This document shows, one piece after another, positions 38,359 to 51,200 of a stretch of DNA of 64,000 bases (within the stretch, counting starts at the first letter, position 1; each line of letters opens with the position of its first letter). Origin of the DNA: Rotaria sordida (Eukaryota; Rotifera; Eurotatoria; Philodinida; Philodinidae). The position numbers and the translations under genes were made by a program. The notes beneath the pieces were generated by a model. That model saw only the letters and a list, made by a program, of their open reading frames with translations. It was not told where the DNA came from and did not search any database. The stretch covers positions 349,207-413,206 of the forward strand of contig CAJNOL010000016.1 in the NCBI GenBank assembly GCA_905250125.1, given 5' to 3'.

Positions 38359-40216
38359 ATGCGCGATGAATCTCAATTAATGGCGACAACATTAAATACA
38401 ACAACATCTCCAACAAATTCAACGTCAAATAATAATGTTGAAGGACTTAAATTAACTGAAGCTGTTGTTAAAACATTTCGTAATGCACGTGTTTTTCATG
38501 AAAATACAGATCGAATAAATGCATTAGATTTTTCTGCCAATGGTGAAACATTAATAACAAGTAGTGATGATGATTCAATTGTTATATATGATTGTCAAGC
38601 TGGATCGTATGTATTTATGAATTTTATTATTAAATGAAAAATTTCAAATCTATATTCTAGAGCAAAAAAAACACTTAATAGCAAAAAATATGGTGTTGAT
38701 TTAATTCGTTTTACACATGCACCAAACACAGTTATACATAGTTCAACAAAAATTGATGGTAAAATAAAAATCACGAGATTTTGTGTTTCGATTGAATTTT
38801 ATTAATAATTTTTTTTAAGATACAATTCGGTTTTTATCTTTACATGATAATAAATATATTAGATATTTTCCTGGTCATGTTCGAAAGTAAAAGAAATTTT
38901 CAAATTATATTTAAAATTGATTATTTAAATTTTGTTTTTGTTTTCCTAGAGTTATTACATTATCAATGTCACCAGTTGATGATATTTTCTTGTCTGGTTC
39001 TCTTGATAATACAATACGATTATGGGATTTAAAATCAGCAAATTGTGCAGTTAGTTTTTTTGTTCTTTTATCAACAATAGTTTATTTTAAAATAATTGAT
39101 AATGTCTTTTTTTTCATAATTTTAAAGGGACTTATGCACTTGAATGGTCGACCAGTAGCTAATTTTGATCCTGAAGTAAAATTGATTTTTATCTGTTGAA
39201 ATAGTTGATAAAATCTAATATATTTATATTTAGGGTCTTATTTTTGGTGCTGGTATTACATCTGAAATGATTAAATTGTATGATTTACGTTCATTTGATA
39301 AGGTTATTTTATTGTTTTATATATTTCAAATTTGTAAATGATTAAATCTTTTCTTAATCAGGGTCCATTTTCAACTTTTCAATTACCAAAAGAAAAAGAT
39401 TGTGAATGGACAAGTTTGAAATTTAGTGCTGATGGTAAAACCATTATGCTTACAACAAATGGTAATATTATTCGTTTAATTGATGCATTTACTGGACAAC
39501 TTAAACATACCTTATCAGTTTGTTGAAAACATAAAAAAATTAAATTAATTAAACTTATGTATTTTTCGTTTTAGGGTTTTACAAATACAAAAAATATGCC
39601 TATTGAAGCTTCATTTAGTCCAGATGCTCAATTTGTTTTTTGTGGTTAGTTAAATAGATGATAATATTCGATGATATTTTTATGAAATACAATCTAATAG
39701 GAGTGTTGTCGTCAAGGAATCAAAATTTAAATCCTCTCACCGATAGTGACAGACACTTGAACAACACTTCCCCTACGTCTCGCGTCATAGACCGTATATC
39801 AAAAACGTTTTGTGATAAAATATGAACTAGTTTCCTATTGCATTTCTGGAGAATTAAGTAAAAACGTATCTCGAAATAGATAGAAGAAAATAATCTCTCT
39901 ATGATTAGCATGAGCAGCTAAATTATGTGTTACATTTTAATCTTGCAGGGATTATGCTAACAACTTTTTAATGTATATTTAGGTGCAAGTGATGGACGTA
40001 TCCATTGTTGGAATGCCGAAACAGGTAATCGTGTGTGTACTCTTGTTTCTGATTCAATGTCTGGTCAAACAATTGTTTCAATGAATCCAAAATTTATGTT
40101 ACTTGTTAGTGCATCAAATCAATTAGTAAGTTTTTTTTTATTGATATTTATTAGGTTATTAACTAATAGTATTTTTTAATTAGATTTTTTGGTTGCCTCA
40201 TCTTGATGATTTGTAA
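38359..40216 (+). CDS. WDR82: WDR82, WD40 subunit of SET1/COMPASS and PNUTS-PP1 complexes
   Basis: Homologue of WDR82 (yeast Swd2), a seven-bladed WD40 protein that links RNA polymerase II CTD to SET1 H3K4 methyltransferase and to transcription termination. The first ATG in frame gives [11 protein letters not shown] and a low-complexity leader. The body then follows the family closely: [73 protein letters not shown] sequence, [49 protein letters not shown], and the end FWLPHLDDL. About nine exons with short introns; one intron (about 39648-39982) is enlarged by unrelated sequence. The tail [10 protein letters not shown] is the expected C-terminus. Confidence 0.95.
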
Positions 40217-40443
40217 AATAGATTAGGACACTTACAACTGTTGTTATCGGTGTTGTTTTGGTTTTTCTTGTTGTGAATATTGTTCTATTCGTGGTTATAC
40301 ATTTTTCTTTTCTGTCTTTTTTTTGCAAATTTGAAGATTAAAAATGAAAAAAAATAAAGTGTTCTATAGAAAACCTAATAGAAATTTATTATGATGTTTA
40401 TTTCAAAATAAAATTTTTATTTTGATGCAGGTTCAGAAAATAA
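40217..40443. other. WDR82 3' flank
   Basis: A short AT-rich 3' untranslated region. AATAAA-like hexamers occur at about 40353 and 40408, followed by the inverted-repeat element. Confidence 0.4.
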
Positions 40444-41340
40444 AGGGTGTCCCAAAAGTTTCGACTCCTCTCAGTAAAATCAATAATATCTATGTCAAAC
40501 TTATATGAAGGTATCGATAAAATTATGTCATTTTGTAGAGGAAGAGAAGAGTTATCATCTGAAAAAAACACAGTTCGAAATACATATCTTTATTACAAAG
40601 TTATGGTCATTTTACTAATTTTGAGTGAAAATTTTTACGTTGCATTTTTCGAAAAAACAAAAATATTCTTATAATACTTGAAGTGAAATATTATGTTCCA
40701 GATTTTTTTTATAGAGTTCGGTAGAGTTCGTCAAGCTCTACAAGAATATGAATATCAACAAGTTTGCTGATCCTATTTCTGATGCAAAGCTGGGAGAAAA
40801 GCAGAAAGACTAATAATAAAAATCTCATATATCTTACATTAAAGAGAGTATGCTTAACTTTCAATAACTTGAGTTAATCGACTATTGATCTGTTTTTGAA
40901 AGCTTGGAAACAGGATTTTCACCTACAGTACGTAACAAAGTATCTCGAAACATAAAATAATAGACTGAACGGTCGATCTACCAAAGTTATTGAAAGTTAA
41001 GTATACTCTGCAATGCATCATATGCCAGATTTTTATTAGTCTAGCTGATTTCTTTCAAGTTTTGTATTGAAAAGAGGATCCGAATTTATTTGGATATCCA
41101 TATACTGGTAGAGCTTGTCGAACTCTACCGAATCATATAAAAATATCTACTGAGACAATGTAGAAAATTATATTTCGATTGACCTTGATGACTCAAACAT
41201 TGCAAACATTTTTTTGTACTTTTCAAAAAATACAACGTAAAAATTTTCACTCAAAATTAGTAAAATAACCATAACTTTGTAATAAATATATGTATTTCGA
41301 ACTGTGTTTTTTTTCCGTATCAACTCTTGTGTGAGCACGA
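40444..41340. mobile_element. mariner-like-ended inverted-repeat element, truncated on the right
   Basis: The left end GGGTGTCCCAAAAGTTTCGA resembles termini of Tc1/mariner-type elements. Inner arms pair well: CACAGTTCGAAATACATAT versus ATATGTATTTCGAACTGTG; ACTAATTTTGAGTGAAAATT versus AATTTTCACTCAAAATTAGT; GAGTTCGGTAGAGTTCGTCA versus the inverted form near 41108. The outer ~90 bp of the left arm has no partner, because the right side runs directly into the ceramidase-like pseudogene; the element is therefore truncated or the insertion caused a deletion there. Confidence 0.75.
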
Positions 41341-42584
41341 CTATAAGCTTCCAATGGTCCTTCTGGATCATCAGATGCTATATATGCCAAATAAGCAGTA
41401 TTTTCACCATAATCAAGAATTAAATTAAGTGCATTACCCGTTTCTGCGACTAGTCATATTTCGCATGATATCTACTGCATTAAGATGATCACTATCTTCA
41501 ACAAGTAAACTACCTAAACATGGATCGTTCGATGGTTGAACATGTTTATCTCAATAGACAATATCTTTTAATCGTGGATGATTTGGTGTATCAAACATAT
41601 CTTCCCTATTGTAAACATTCAATTCATTTGTACTATATTCAATACCATGAAATTCAATATGTTCATCATTAATCATTGATATATTATTACACTCATATGA
41701 ACCAAGACCAAAATGTACTGAACAACATCACGAAGAACATTTTCAAAAACGTGTTGTTATATTTTGTTCTTTTGTAATCCATACTTTTTCATCTGAACCA
41801 ATTGAAGTTCCACTATATGCACCAATTGATCCGATAAGATCGAGATAACCAAAATTAGCAAATGCATGTGATGCATAATTTTGTTGTTTATAATATTCAT
41901 GAAAATGATTTGTATAACCTTCATATGATGCATTTGAATAATAGACAGTTACTTTAGCATATTTAGCAAGAAAGGCTTTATCATCCCAATCAAGTGCTCG
42001 TACATGAAATTTTTAATTAATCTTGAAATTAAATTCATTTGACAAACATCTTGATAAGATACACCACTATCAGCAGCAACACTTCGAAGTTCTTCATTAA
42101 ATCATGGTGGAGTATATTTACGTGTTATTTCATAATTAAGATCAAGTATACCTGATAAACCTAATTCTGCAATCCATTTTGCGATAAATTATTAGCAAAA
42201 AAAACAACAATGCTACTTTAAGAAAAAAAATAAAGAATAAATTCTTTCATATTTACTGGTAGAAGTTTTTGTCAATTCATCTTCAATTGTTTTATCCAAA
42301 TAAGCAAAATATTTAGGAATAAGTTCATTTAATTCTTTACTCATTAGTGAACCTAATGCATAACCCGGATCATATGGTGTACCACCATAGACATGAACAA
42401 TATTTATTTTATTATAACCTGATTCAACAACAAAACGTTTTTCATTTGGTACAGAACTTACAAAAGTAGGTTCATGTCGTACAATTGGATTTGTATTGTA
42501 ATTACTTTTACAATTTGGATTACTCGATTGAATGGGATAAATAACAACAAATAGACAAAGTAATGAAAGACGAACGCTACTCAT
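41341..42584 (-). pseudogene. acid-ceramidase-like (Dictyostelium dcd1-type) gene, broken copy 1
   Basis: Similar in order of motifs to secreted acid-ceramidase-like proteins of the choloylglycine hydrolase/NTN type. The start MSSVRLSLLCLFVVIYPIQS is a signal peptide; then VYGGTPYDPGYALGSLM, LDLNYEITRKYTP, VRALDWDDKAFLAKYA, HAFANFGYLDLIGSIGAYSG, EKVWITKEQNITTRF, FHGIEYSTNELNVY, DKHVQPSNDPCLGSLL and NLILDYGENTAYLAYIASDD. The frame is broken: a frameshift after the first intron, TGA at an expected Arg after YTPP, loss of the segment expected to hold the catalytic Cys after ISRLI, a frameshift near TTRF, TGA in place of Trp before DKH, and a further shift near the 3' end. The 3' terminus abuts the inverted-repeat element. 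Sequence identity is still easy to read, so the loss is recent. Confidence 0.8.
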
Positions 42585-43439
42585 GATTAATGAGGTGTAG
42601 TCGAACGATGTTGTTAGAAATGGTCTGAGGAAAAGTGACAGAAGGTTTATTCTCACAAGCGTTGATTGATGAAAAATACATATATGACATATAAATATTT
42701 CTTTTTATTTATTGTTTACGTTGTCATGATGATATTTGAGATATGTCAGACTGAAAAATCATTTTATATAGATTAAAAGCAAAGAATAATTCTTATTTTC
42801 TTTTTCTGGGATTATCAATAATACGAACTGCGATTTTATTAGTAAATATCAGTAGAAGAAAAATTATTAACGTATTAATCTTCTTGAAATAGAGTTTATA
42901 GTCAACAGATATTTAGGCTATTGATGTTACATCTATCAAGAGTTAGACACCATGCATCAGAATTAATAGGTACTTAGTCTTTTAAAACAAAGTATTTACA
43001 TAATAATAAGGTCAATATTTTATTTTTAAAATTTGAACAGTAAAATGTTGATCTGAGATATTCAAGTGTATCAACATCTTATTTGTTTATAATCTAGTCA
43101 TAATTGATCAGTTTGTTGTAAAGATTAAAAAAGTACCCAGATTCTGTTAAGATCGTATATTCAACAGAGTGAAAGAAGACTGTCATATGTATATATATAT
43201 ATACAAATTTTATATTAAATTCGATAAAACTTCTTATTTTAGATATCACTGCAGATATTACACCTTTCTCTTTTGTATCTTTTGATTTTTTTGTTCTGTC
43301 AAGATATAATCATCAAATTCAATAGACTAGCATAAAATAAAGAAATGTATTGGAAAAAATGTCCATATTCATTTAAAAATTTTCTATCTTGATACAGTCT
43401 TAACAAACAATTTAGTTAAAGCAAGTCTTTTAGAAATTC
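42585..43439. other. spacer between the two ceramidase-like pseudogenes
   Basis: AT-rich, no gene seen. It must have held the promoter of copy 1 and the 3' end of copy 2. A (TA)n run lies near 43191. Confidence 0.45.
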
Positions 43440-44600
43440 AATTGAAAGTTTTCAATAGTCATTGTGGATCATTCGGCGCATTATATGCCACATAAGCAGT
43501 GTTTTTACCATAATGAAGAATTAAATTGAGCGCATTACCTGTCTATAGTAATCTGATTACATTTCATGAATGATTAAATGTATTGTATGTGTGTTTCCAT
43601 GAATATGTGGTACATTTTTTAGTACTGTTTTCAACAACAACAAAATCTACTAATTGTTCGTTACGAATTGAAGTATTTCCAAGTTATTTTCTAAAGTCTA
43701 GATGAATTGCACAAGTTCATTGATCATTAACAAACATAATTAATGCTGCATCAATGAAATTCGAACATTGAACAAGAAAACACAGAACATATGTTTATGA
43801 ATTATCGAAACATGTTGTTATGTCTTGTTTTTGTGTAGTCCACATTTTCTCATCCAAACTGACTGAAGCTTCAATATATGCATTAATAGATCTAATAAAA
43901 TCAAAATTAATAAATACATGTGGATTATTATTTCATTGTCACAAAACTCATGAAAATGATTAGCAGAATCTTCATAAGATGCATATGGATGATAGAAAAT
44001 TGCTGTAGCATATTTAGCAATTGGATCTTTGCCATCCTAGTCGAGTGCTCGTGCGTAATGTTAATAATAATAAAGTTCAACCATACCATGTTTTTAAAAC
44101 AATACATTCAGCTTCAATCAATGATGAAAGTATATTAAGTCGATTAACATCTTGATAAGATAGACCACTATCCACACTAGCACTTCGCAGTTCTTCATCA
44201 AATTATGAAAGAGAACATTTTCGAGTGATTTCATAATTAAGAATCAAGAGCATATAGTTAACCTTATTCAGTAATCAATTGTTCAACTAGCTATTCAAAT
44301 AATACATCGATAAGATTATATAAAGCAAAGTATTCATATTCACTAATATTAATTTCTTAATCATATCTTCAATTATATTATTCAAAAAAGCCAAATATTA
44401 AAGAACAAGTTTTTATCAATCTTCAGTCATTAATTTACCAACTATATATCCCGTATCAAAAGATATATTATTATACACAAATACAATATTAATTTTATTA
44501 TAGCTTTGTTCAACAACAAAATGTCTTCCAATAAATACAAGACTTCAACATAATATTTCTCTCGTATGTATTTAATTAACATACTTTCACAATTGATTGA
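43440..44600 (-). pseudogene. acid-ceramidase-like gene, heavily decayed copy 2
   Basis: A tandem paralogue of the pseudogene at 41.3-42.6 kb in the same orientation. Blocks align in the same order: GCAGTGTTTTTACCATAATG at 43498 matches GCAGTATTTTCACCATAATC at 41395, and segments around 43900-44050, 44140-44210 and 44440-44530 match the corresponding middle and N-terminal parts. It has many more stops, indels and AT drift than copy 1, so it died earlier. No intact exon remains. Confidence 0.7.
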
Positions 44601-45258
44601 ACATAAGATATTAAGATGAGAATATAGAATAATTATATATGATTACTACTTATATTTAATATTATAATTACTGTTAGTAAAAACCAATAGAAATAAATAG
44701 TTAATAGCTGTTTATTCTCATTAAGTGTGTTCTATTTTTTTTAATCAGGAAATAAATATATAGCAAATATACTCTGAATTTTTATTTGAAATTCTATATC
44801 ATTAGTCAAATAAGAAAAAAAAATACGTATAATAATGAAACTATTTCATATCAAGCTTGTATATGTTTCGCGAATTATAAAAACAAGAAAAAAACACAAA
44901 CAAACTATTTTCAGGCTTATAATAAATACAACCGAGCTATGTATAGCCGTCGATAAGAAATCGAAAAAAAAAACTGGTGTGCAATTGGAAGAAACGAATA
45001 TTTGAGAAATAATAAAGAAGAGTCTATTTAAATTTGCACAAAACAAACAAAAAAAAAAAGCAAATGCATGCCATAAATTTTTCTATCAATCTCAAAAATA
45101 CAAGGCAAAGATGTGCGTATATAAACGAAGAAATTCAAAATAAGAAACAAATTAATTGCACAAATAAAACGAAAAAATAATAAAAAGCAAAAAAACTAAC
45201 TAACGTGCAAAATTCGTTTCTAATATCATTGAAAGTCAATAAAGAAAAGAATTATTTT
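44601..45258. other. spacer between pseudogene and CEP164 3' end
   Basis: AT-rich DNA with A-runs and no supported gene; contains the CEP164 3' flank. Confidence 0.45.
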
Positions 45259-48200
45259 TCAATATGTTGATGATTTTGTACTTGATGTTAATTGATCAAT
45301 TACACCAGGTGCAAATACTGTACGTGCTGCTTTTAATACTGCTTCTCTTGTAACAAGAGTTGGTTGTGAACTCCAATGATGAGTTTTTGATATTATTGGT
45401 TGATAGCCATTTAATGTTTGATACATTAATGATGAATTATTATTATTATTACTACTAAGTGTTGATATCATAGTATTTGACCATCGTCCTGAATCAGTTA
45501 ATAATTGATTTGGTATTGTTTCAAAAGATTCATACATTCTTGGTATATTACGATTAATTGTACGAATATTTCTTACAACTGGAGCAACATCAGCAACAGA
45601 TAATTTTGTTAAATCAATTGTTGTTGTTTTCATATGTTGCTTTTGACTTTCATCTATATTTGATGTTGGAAGAAGTGACAGATATTCACGTTGTGTTTGT
45701 CGTAATTCTTTTAATGTTTCTTCCATTTTGATAACATCACTATCTGTATCACTTAATTGTTCAACTTCATCATCATAATCATGAAAATCATTTTTATTTT
45801 TATTAGTAAACTTTTTTGGAGTAAAATTTTCATCATAATCATCATAATCATCATCATCATCTTCATTTTCACTACCATTTATTAATGATTTACGAGCAAT
45901 GGATAATTGTACTTGTCGATTACTATCCTCAATGGCTTTCAATTGTATTTCAGCATCTTGTAATTTTCGTTCAATTGTTGCTTTATCACTACGTAATTGA
46001 TCCATTGTTCGTTGTAATGTTGAATGAAGATTATCTTTCTACGAAATATAAAAATTATAGAGTCATAATTTTTGTTAGATTAGAAACTTATTAGAATAAA
46101 GTTCTTTTTTTTACAGTATGTTTCAATTGAATTTCCTCTCGTTTGTTTTTCTTGCTTAAGACTATTGCAGTTTGATGTGTTAATCGATAAAGTACAGACT
46201 TCATTGCATCGCTTGATAGATTAATGTTTAGAAGACACAATATGTATTAGAAAAAAGATCGTATACTTTTTTACTATAACTCACGTCAATGATTCTGGTA
46301 GAAACCTGCCGAGAAGACGACATTTCCAACTGAAAAATAGTAGAAACTTAGAAGAAAGAGTCCGGTGTCCGGATTTTTCTAGTTCCAATCGGAAATCACC
46401 TGTATTTCTTGACCTGGCAATGCACACTTAGCGTAAATCGAGTTTTTTTATAATTTTTGCATGTATGAACACAGATAACTTTAAATATTTTCTGAGTATT
46501 CAATAGCTTGTTTTTATCAATCTCTATATCTAAATAAATGCTCAAACAATTATTGAAGTTATGTGTGTTCATATGTGCAAGAGTAAAGGAGAGACAAAAA
46601 CTTGATTCACCCTAACTGTGCATTGTAGTAAAAATAATATACAATCTTTTTTTTCTGATGTATTTTTTTGTTCTTTGAATTTTGTATGTTATTCATGATT
46701 GATATATTAACCAATGCAGTAAAGTTTTTCCCTATCGAAAAAAACCCATTAAACTGTAATAGTCTTAAGAACGAACAATAAAGACTGGGAGAGACATTCA
46801 ATCTAAAAGCATTGTATATTACACATTCTTATATCTATTTATCGTTATATGTCCATGCTCTGTTTTTCATTACTTCATCTGAATCAGTGGTTGGTTGAGA
46901 TAGGACTTTCTCAAAGTGTTTGGGTCTTAGAATCTTACTATAATATGCAAAAAAAGAATAAGATTGAAGAATAAATGTATCACATAATTCCGAAGAAGTC
47001 AAATATCAGCTGTTTATTTTCAAATGGGGAGAAAAATTAAAAATGGTAATGATAAGACTCTAATCATATTGGAGAATGTGTTACAAAGTAAATATATACT
47101 AATCAGAATAATTTCGGCTAACGAAGAAAGTCTTCCAACTGATAAATCACTTTTGATTCAAAACAATGTGCATTATGTAGATCCAAATGAACATTGAATA
47201 TCCTGAAAAGAGTTTGTGTCCTGAGCTTATTACTGCAGAAATACTGGAATTTTACGATATATTTTTAAACAAATGCCGTGGTCTCTCTCAGGAACACAAG
47301 AAAAATTGGTTTTTGCCTTTCGACTTAAAACTTTGTGCAGAAACAAATCTTAATGAGAGTAGTTTATTGTGAAAATTTCAGGTCCTTCGATTTGCTTCTA
47401 TCCTGAAATAAAAACATAAAATCTACCGGTTTATATGAGCGATATAGAAGATACGCTATTACTATAGTTGTATCTTAGGATAGAAATTGACAACATTTAA
47501 AATATTCACAAGAAACTATACTTGTTAAAGCGCGTCTCTATGCAAAGATTCAGGTCGAAATTCGAAAATCATTTTTTCTGGTATTCTTGAGGAAGACCTT
47601 GAGATTTACTTAAAAAAATACCATAAAAATGCAGTATCTTCGCAACAATAAAATAAAGACACGAACTCTTTTCAGAGTATTCAATGCTCATTTGGATCCA
47701 CATAATGTACATTGTCTTGAGGCAAAAATGATGTGTTAGTTGGAAAAGTTTCTTCGCAAAATCTCAAATAGCCTACGTGAATTAAAACTGAAGTTAGTAA
47801 TCTAATTGGTGTTGTCACAGAGCAACAGGAATGAGATTACTTAATTCAGTTTTAATTTGTACAATGTGTTTGAATCCTGATGAATACGTTCATTTTTTCT
47901 TGAACTCAGTTCTAATTGACGTAATTTATATCTGCACACGCAACATTTTGGAATCAGTAAGTTTATAGTAGATAGAAAGATATTACAATACCTCTTTTAA
48001 ATGTTTTTCTAATTTATCTCTATCGGCTTTGACTTGTTCATAACGTCGATTTATATCATCAATTTCATTTTTATGACGATTTTCTACAAGACGTAATCTC
48101 TAAAAATAAAGCACATTTATATGAAGGAAGAAGATTTTTTATAAAAACAAAAAACCTCTTCGAAATCATTTTTATCTCGATTAAGTTTATCTTGTAATGA

Positions 48201-51200
48201 ATGAATTTGTGTACTAGAATTATTCTGTTGATCTAGTGCATTTTTATATACATTCAGATCTGATTGCATACTTTCTCTACAATTAAATAAAAAAATTTAT
48301 TCTTTCGTAAAAATATTTTCTTTTTCTTTGTTTTTAATTACCGTAATTTTTTTTGAAGTTCTTCTTTTTCTCTGTCAATTGACTGTTTAATATGATTTAG
48401 TTCCTCTTGTTTTCTACTTTCTAATAATTTTCTTTCACGTGCAATGTTTTCACGTATATTACTTTCAATTGAACTGAAATAATAAAAAAAAGAATAAATT
48501 ATGTTTGTATATGTGTTTTTTTTTTGTTAAATTGATCTTACGCTAAATCAGCTTTCTTTTTATCACGTAATGTTTGTTCTTCTTTTTGTTTTGCTAAATT
48601 TAATTCTTTTTTTACTTTTTCAATATAATTTCGATTGTCTTCAAGTATTTGTAGTTTTTCTTCATTAGCAGATCTTTATAAACAATCAAAATTGAAAGTT
48701 AAAAAGGCGAAATATTTATATATATATATATGTCGGAGTTAACTTTAAAATCACGTCGCATTTAAAGATACCTTCCTCTTGCGGACTACTTCTGATTCGC
48801 CGCGAGAGTACAACCGATCAGGCTCCAATTTTTTACCACAACTAGATTATCAAAAATAATGGGGCTCAACTTCGAAGAACAAATTTTAAATCAGGCCTTC
48901 AAAAATCATCGGATCTGCTTTATGACCTCGGTCTTACTTTGTTCGTTCGGACTGAAGTTTTTTTTCTACAGATACCTGAGACAAAGGCTCAGATGTATCT
49001 TTAAGCTTTTTGAAAAATATCAGCCTCTCGATTTTTAATTTAAAAAATATGGAAGGTACAAGTTCGAAAATCGTTTTCTCAGCTGATGTTTTCCGTAGTT
49101 TTTTATATTAGAATTCGATAGGTTGATATTTTTCAAAAAGATTAAAGACACATCTGAGACATTGTCCCAAATATCTCTCAAAAATGTTTCAGCTCGATCG
49201 GGCGAAGTAAGAGTGGGGTCGTAAGCAGACTCGATGATTTTTTGAAGATCCCTTCAAAAACTTCTGAAGACCTGCTTTGAAAACTTTTTTTTCAAGCATG
49301 AGTCCTATCATTTTCGATAATCTAGCTGTGGGAAAAATTATTTGAGCTCGATAGGTTGTACTCTTGAGAAGAATCACAAATAGTTCAAATGAGATCACGT
49401 ACTCTTAAAAAGCAACTAGTTAACTTTAAAATGTCAAAATATTAAATTGTTATGGAATAATAGATAATAAATGATTTTTAACTGGTAGAATTTTTTCGAT
49501 GTGGGCTTGACAAACAATTTCTTAATAATTGTCGCGTACCATCATAGAATTTAATAATGAAGGAAGCATTCTACTGGAAACTATATGTGTATCTAAGGAT
49601 ATTGAGCATTAGACAGTAGTCAAGATGTGGTTTTAGAGGGAGCACTCATACTCTTTTCACTTTATAATGCCTTTGTTGAATGTTTGATTGTTTTTCTGAA
49701 GTCCATCTGCTCAATAAACATGATATTTACCATACAAATAAACAATTACGAAGTCACATTTTAAAATCTACTAGTTGCTTTTTATAGATAACTGAATGAT
49801 AAAGCTAATCCTGACGTATAGATATATTTACGCTTCAAGTCTTCCTCGAAGTTTAGTTAGATCATAGTCTTCACGTGGTGTAATTAATGTATCTTCCTAA
49901 AGAAAATTTAATTAAAAAAATGATTAATAATAAAGGATCTATTTACATTAGTTAAATAAGTTTCTGATTTATTTATATTAGTACTAGATAAACGACGTAC
50001 AGCTGCATTTGCTGCTAATTCAGCACGTTTTTTTCGATCATTTTCATCTTCATCATCAAGAGAATCTTTTCTATTCTCAATTTTTCTATCTATAAAATAT
50101 ATTCGATTTATATTTATGAAGATATTTATAAATAATAAACCTGTATTTTCCAAAGAATTCATTGTACGAGATGCAGACATTGCAGATGATGTAATTGCTT
50201 CTTTTTCATTTCGTTCAATACGTGCAGAAAGTGATGGTTCAATACCTAATTTTAATCGAAAAATATAATTAGTTTCTCTTTTCTATGATTTGTATTTATT
50301 CACCAAAATCAACTTTTTTTCTAAAATCATCACTACTTTGTTCATCATCATCATCATCATCATTATCTTCACTGTTCATTAATTCTTCTTCAATTTCATC
50401 ATTATCACTATTTACATATTGAGCATCTAAGAAGAATTATAAAATAAAACAAAAACAAATTTTCAGACTTTTTTTTTAGTTTTGTTTTTGTTACCATATC
50501 TACTAGCTTGTGCTTCAGTTCTTGTCATAGCAGGTGTAGTAACATTAGTTCCCAATGGAAGTGATTTTTTCCCACCTGATAAATAATCACTTACAGTCGA
50601 TGTACTTCTCCCAGTTTGAGTAAGAGTGCCTAAAAAGATTTTTTGTTTTTTCTAGAAGTCAAATACGAAATATTTATTCGGATTTAATGCATAAACGTAA
50701 TGAAAAAAATTTTGACTAGATTACTACGTAACAATTTCATAAGCCCCTTATCATTGAATCAATAGTAGAATGTCTCATCGATAATATTGATGTATAATAA
50801 TTCTATTTGTCGAGTTTAATTCTAGGATTCCTTTCAGATAGTATCTAATTTCAACTAAACAAATTTGAATAATGAATTCTATATTAGAATTTTGATTGTG
50901 TTTAGGATTATATGTAAAAAACAATAACAATAGAACATTCTATAGAATTGGTATCTGATACTCCACCATTAGTAATAGTTGTAAGTTGAGCTATGTGTTT
51001 TCATAAGGGAATAAAAGATTTGAATAATTAAGATCGATTGATTTGTTCGTTCAATTTTCAAGCCTACATATGTAAATACTGAATTAATACGATAAATTAT
51101 CAACAATGAATCATATGTAAGTACGTTATTATAGTTGAAACTTAGTTTTCGTATGACACAAATAGATCGAATAAATCACGATTATTTAATCATTAGAAAG

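Noticed and set aside
47187..47372. Open frame beginning [14 protein letters not shown]
   Set aside because: It lies wholly inside an inverted-repeat element in a CEP164 intron and has no family likeness.
49189..49398. Minus-strand open frame in a CEP164 intron
   Set aside because: It is part of one arm of the element at 48.7-49.4 kb; the mirrored arm has no open frame.
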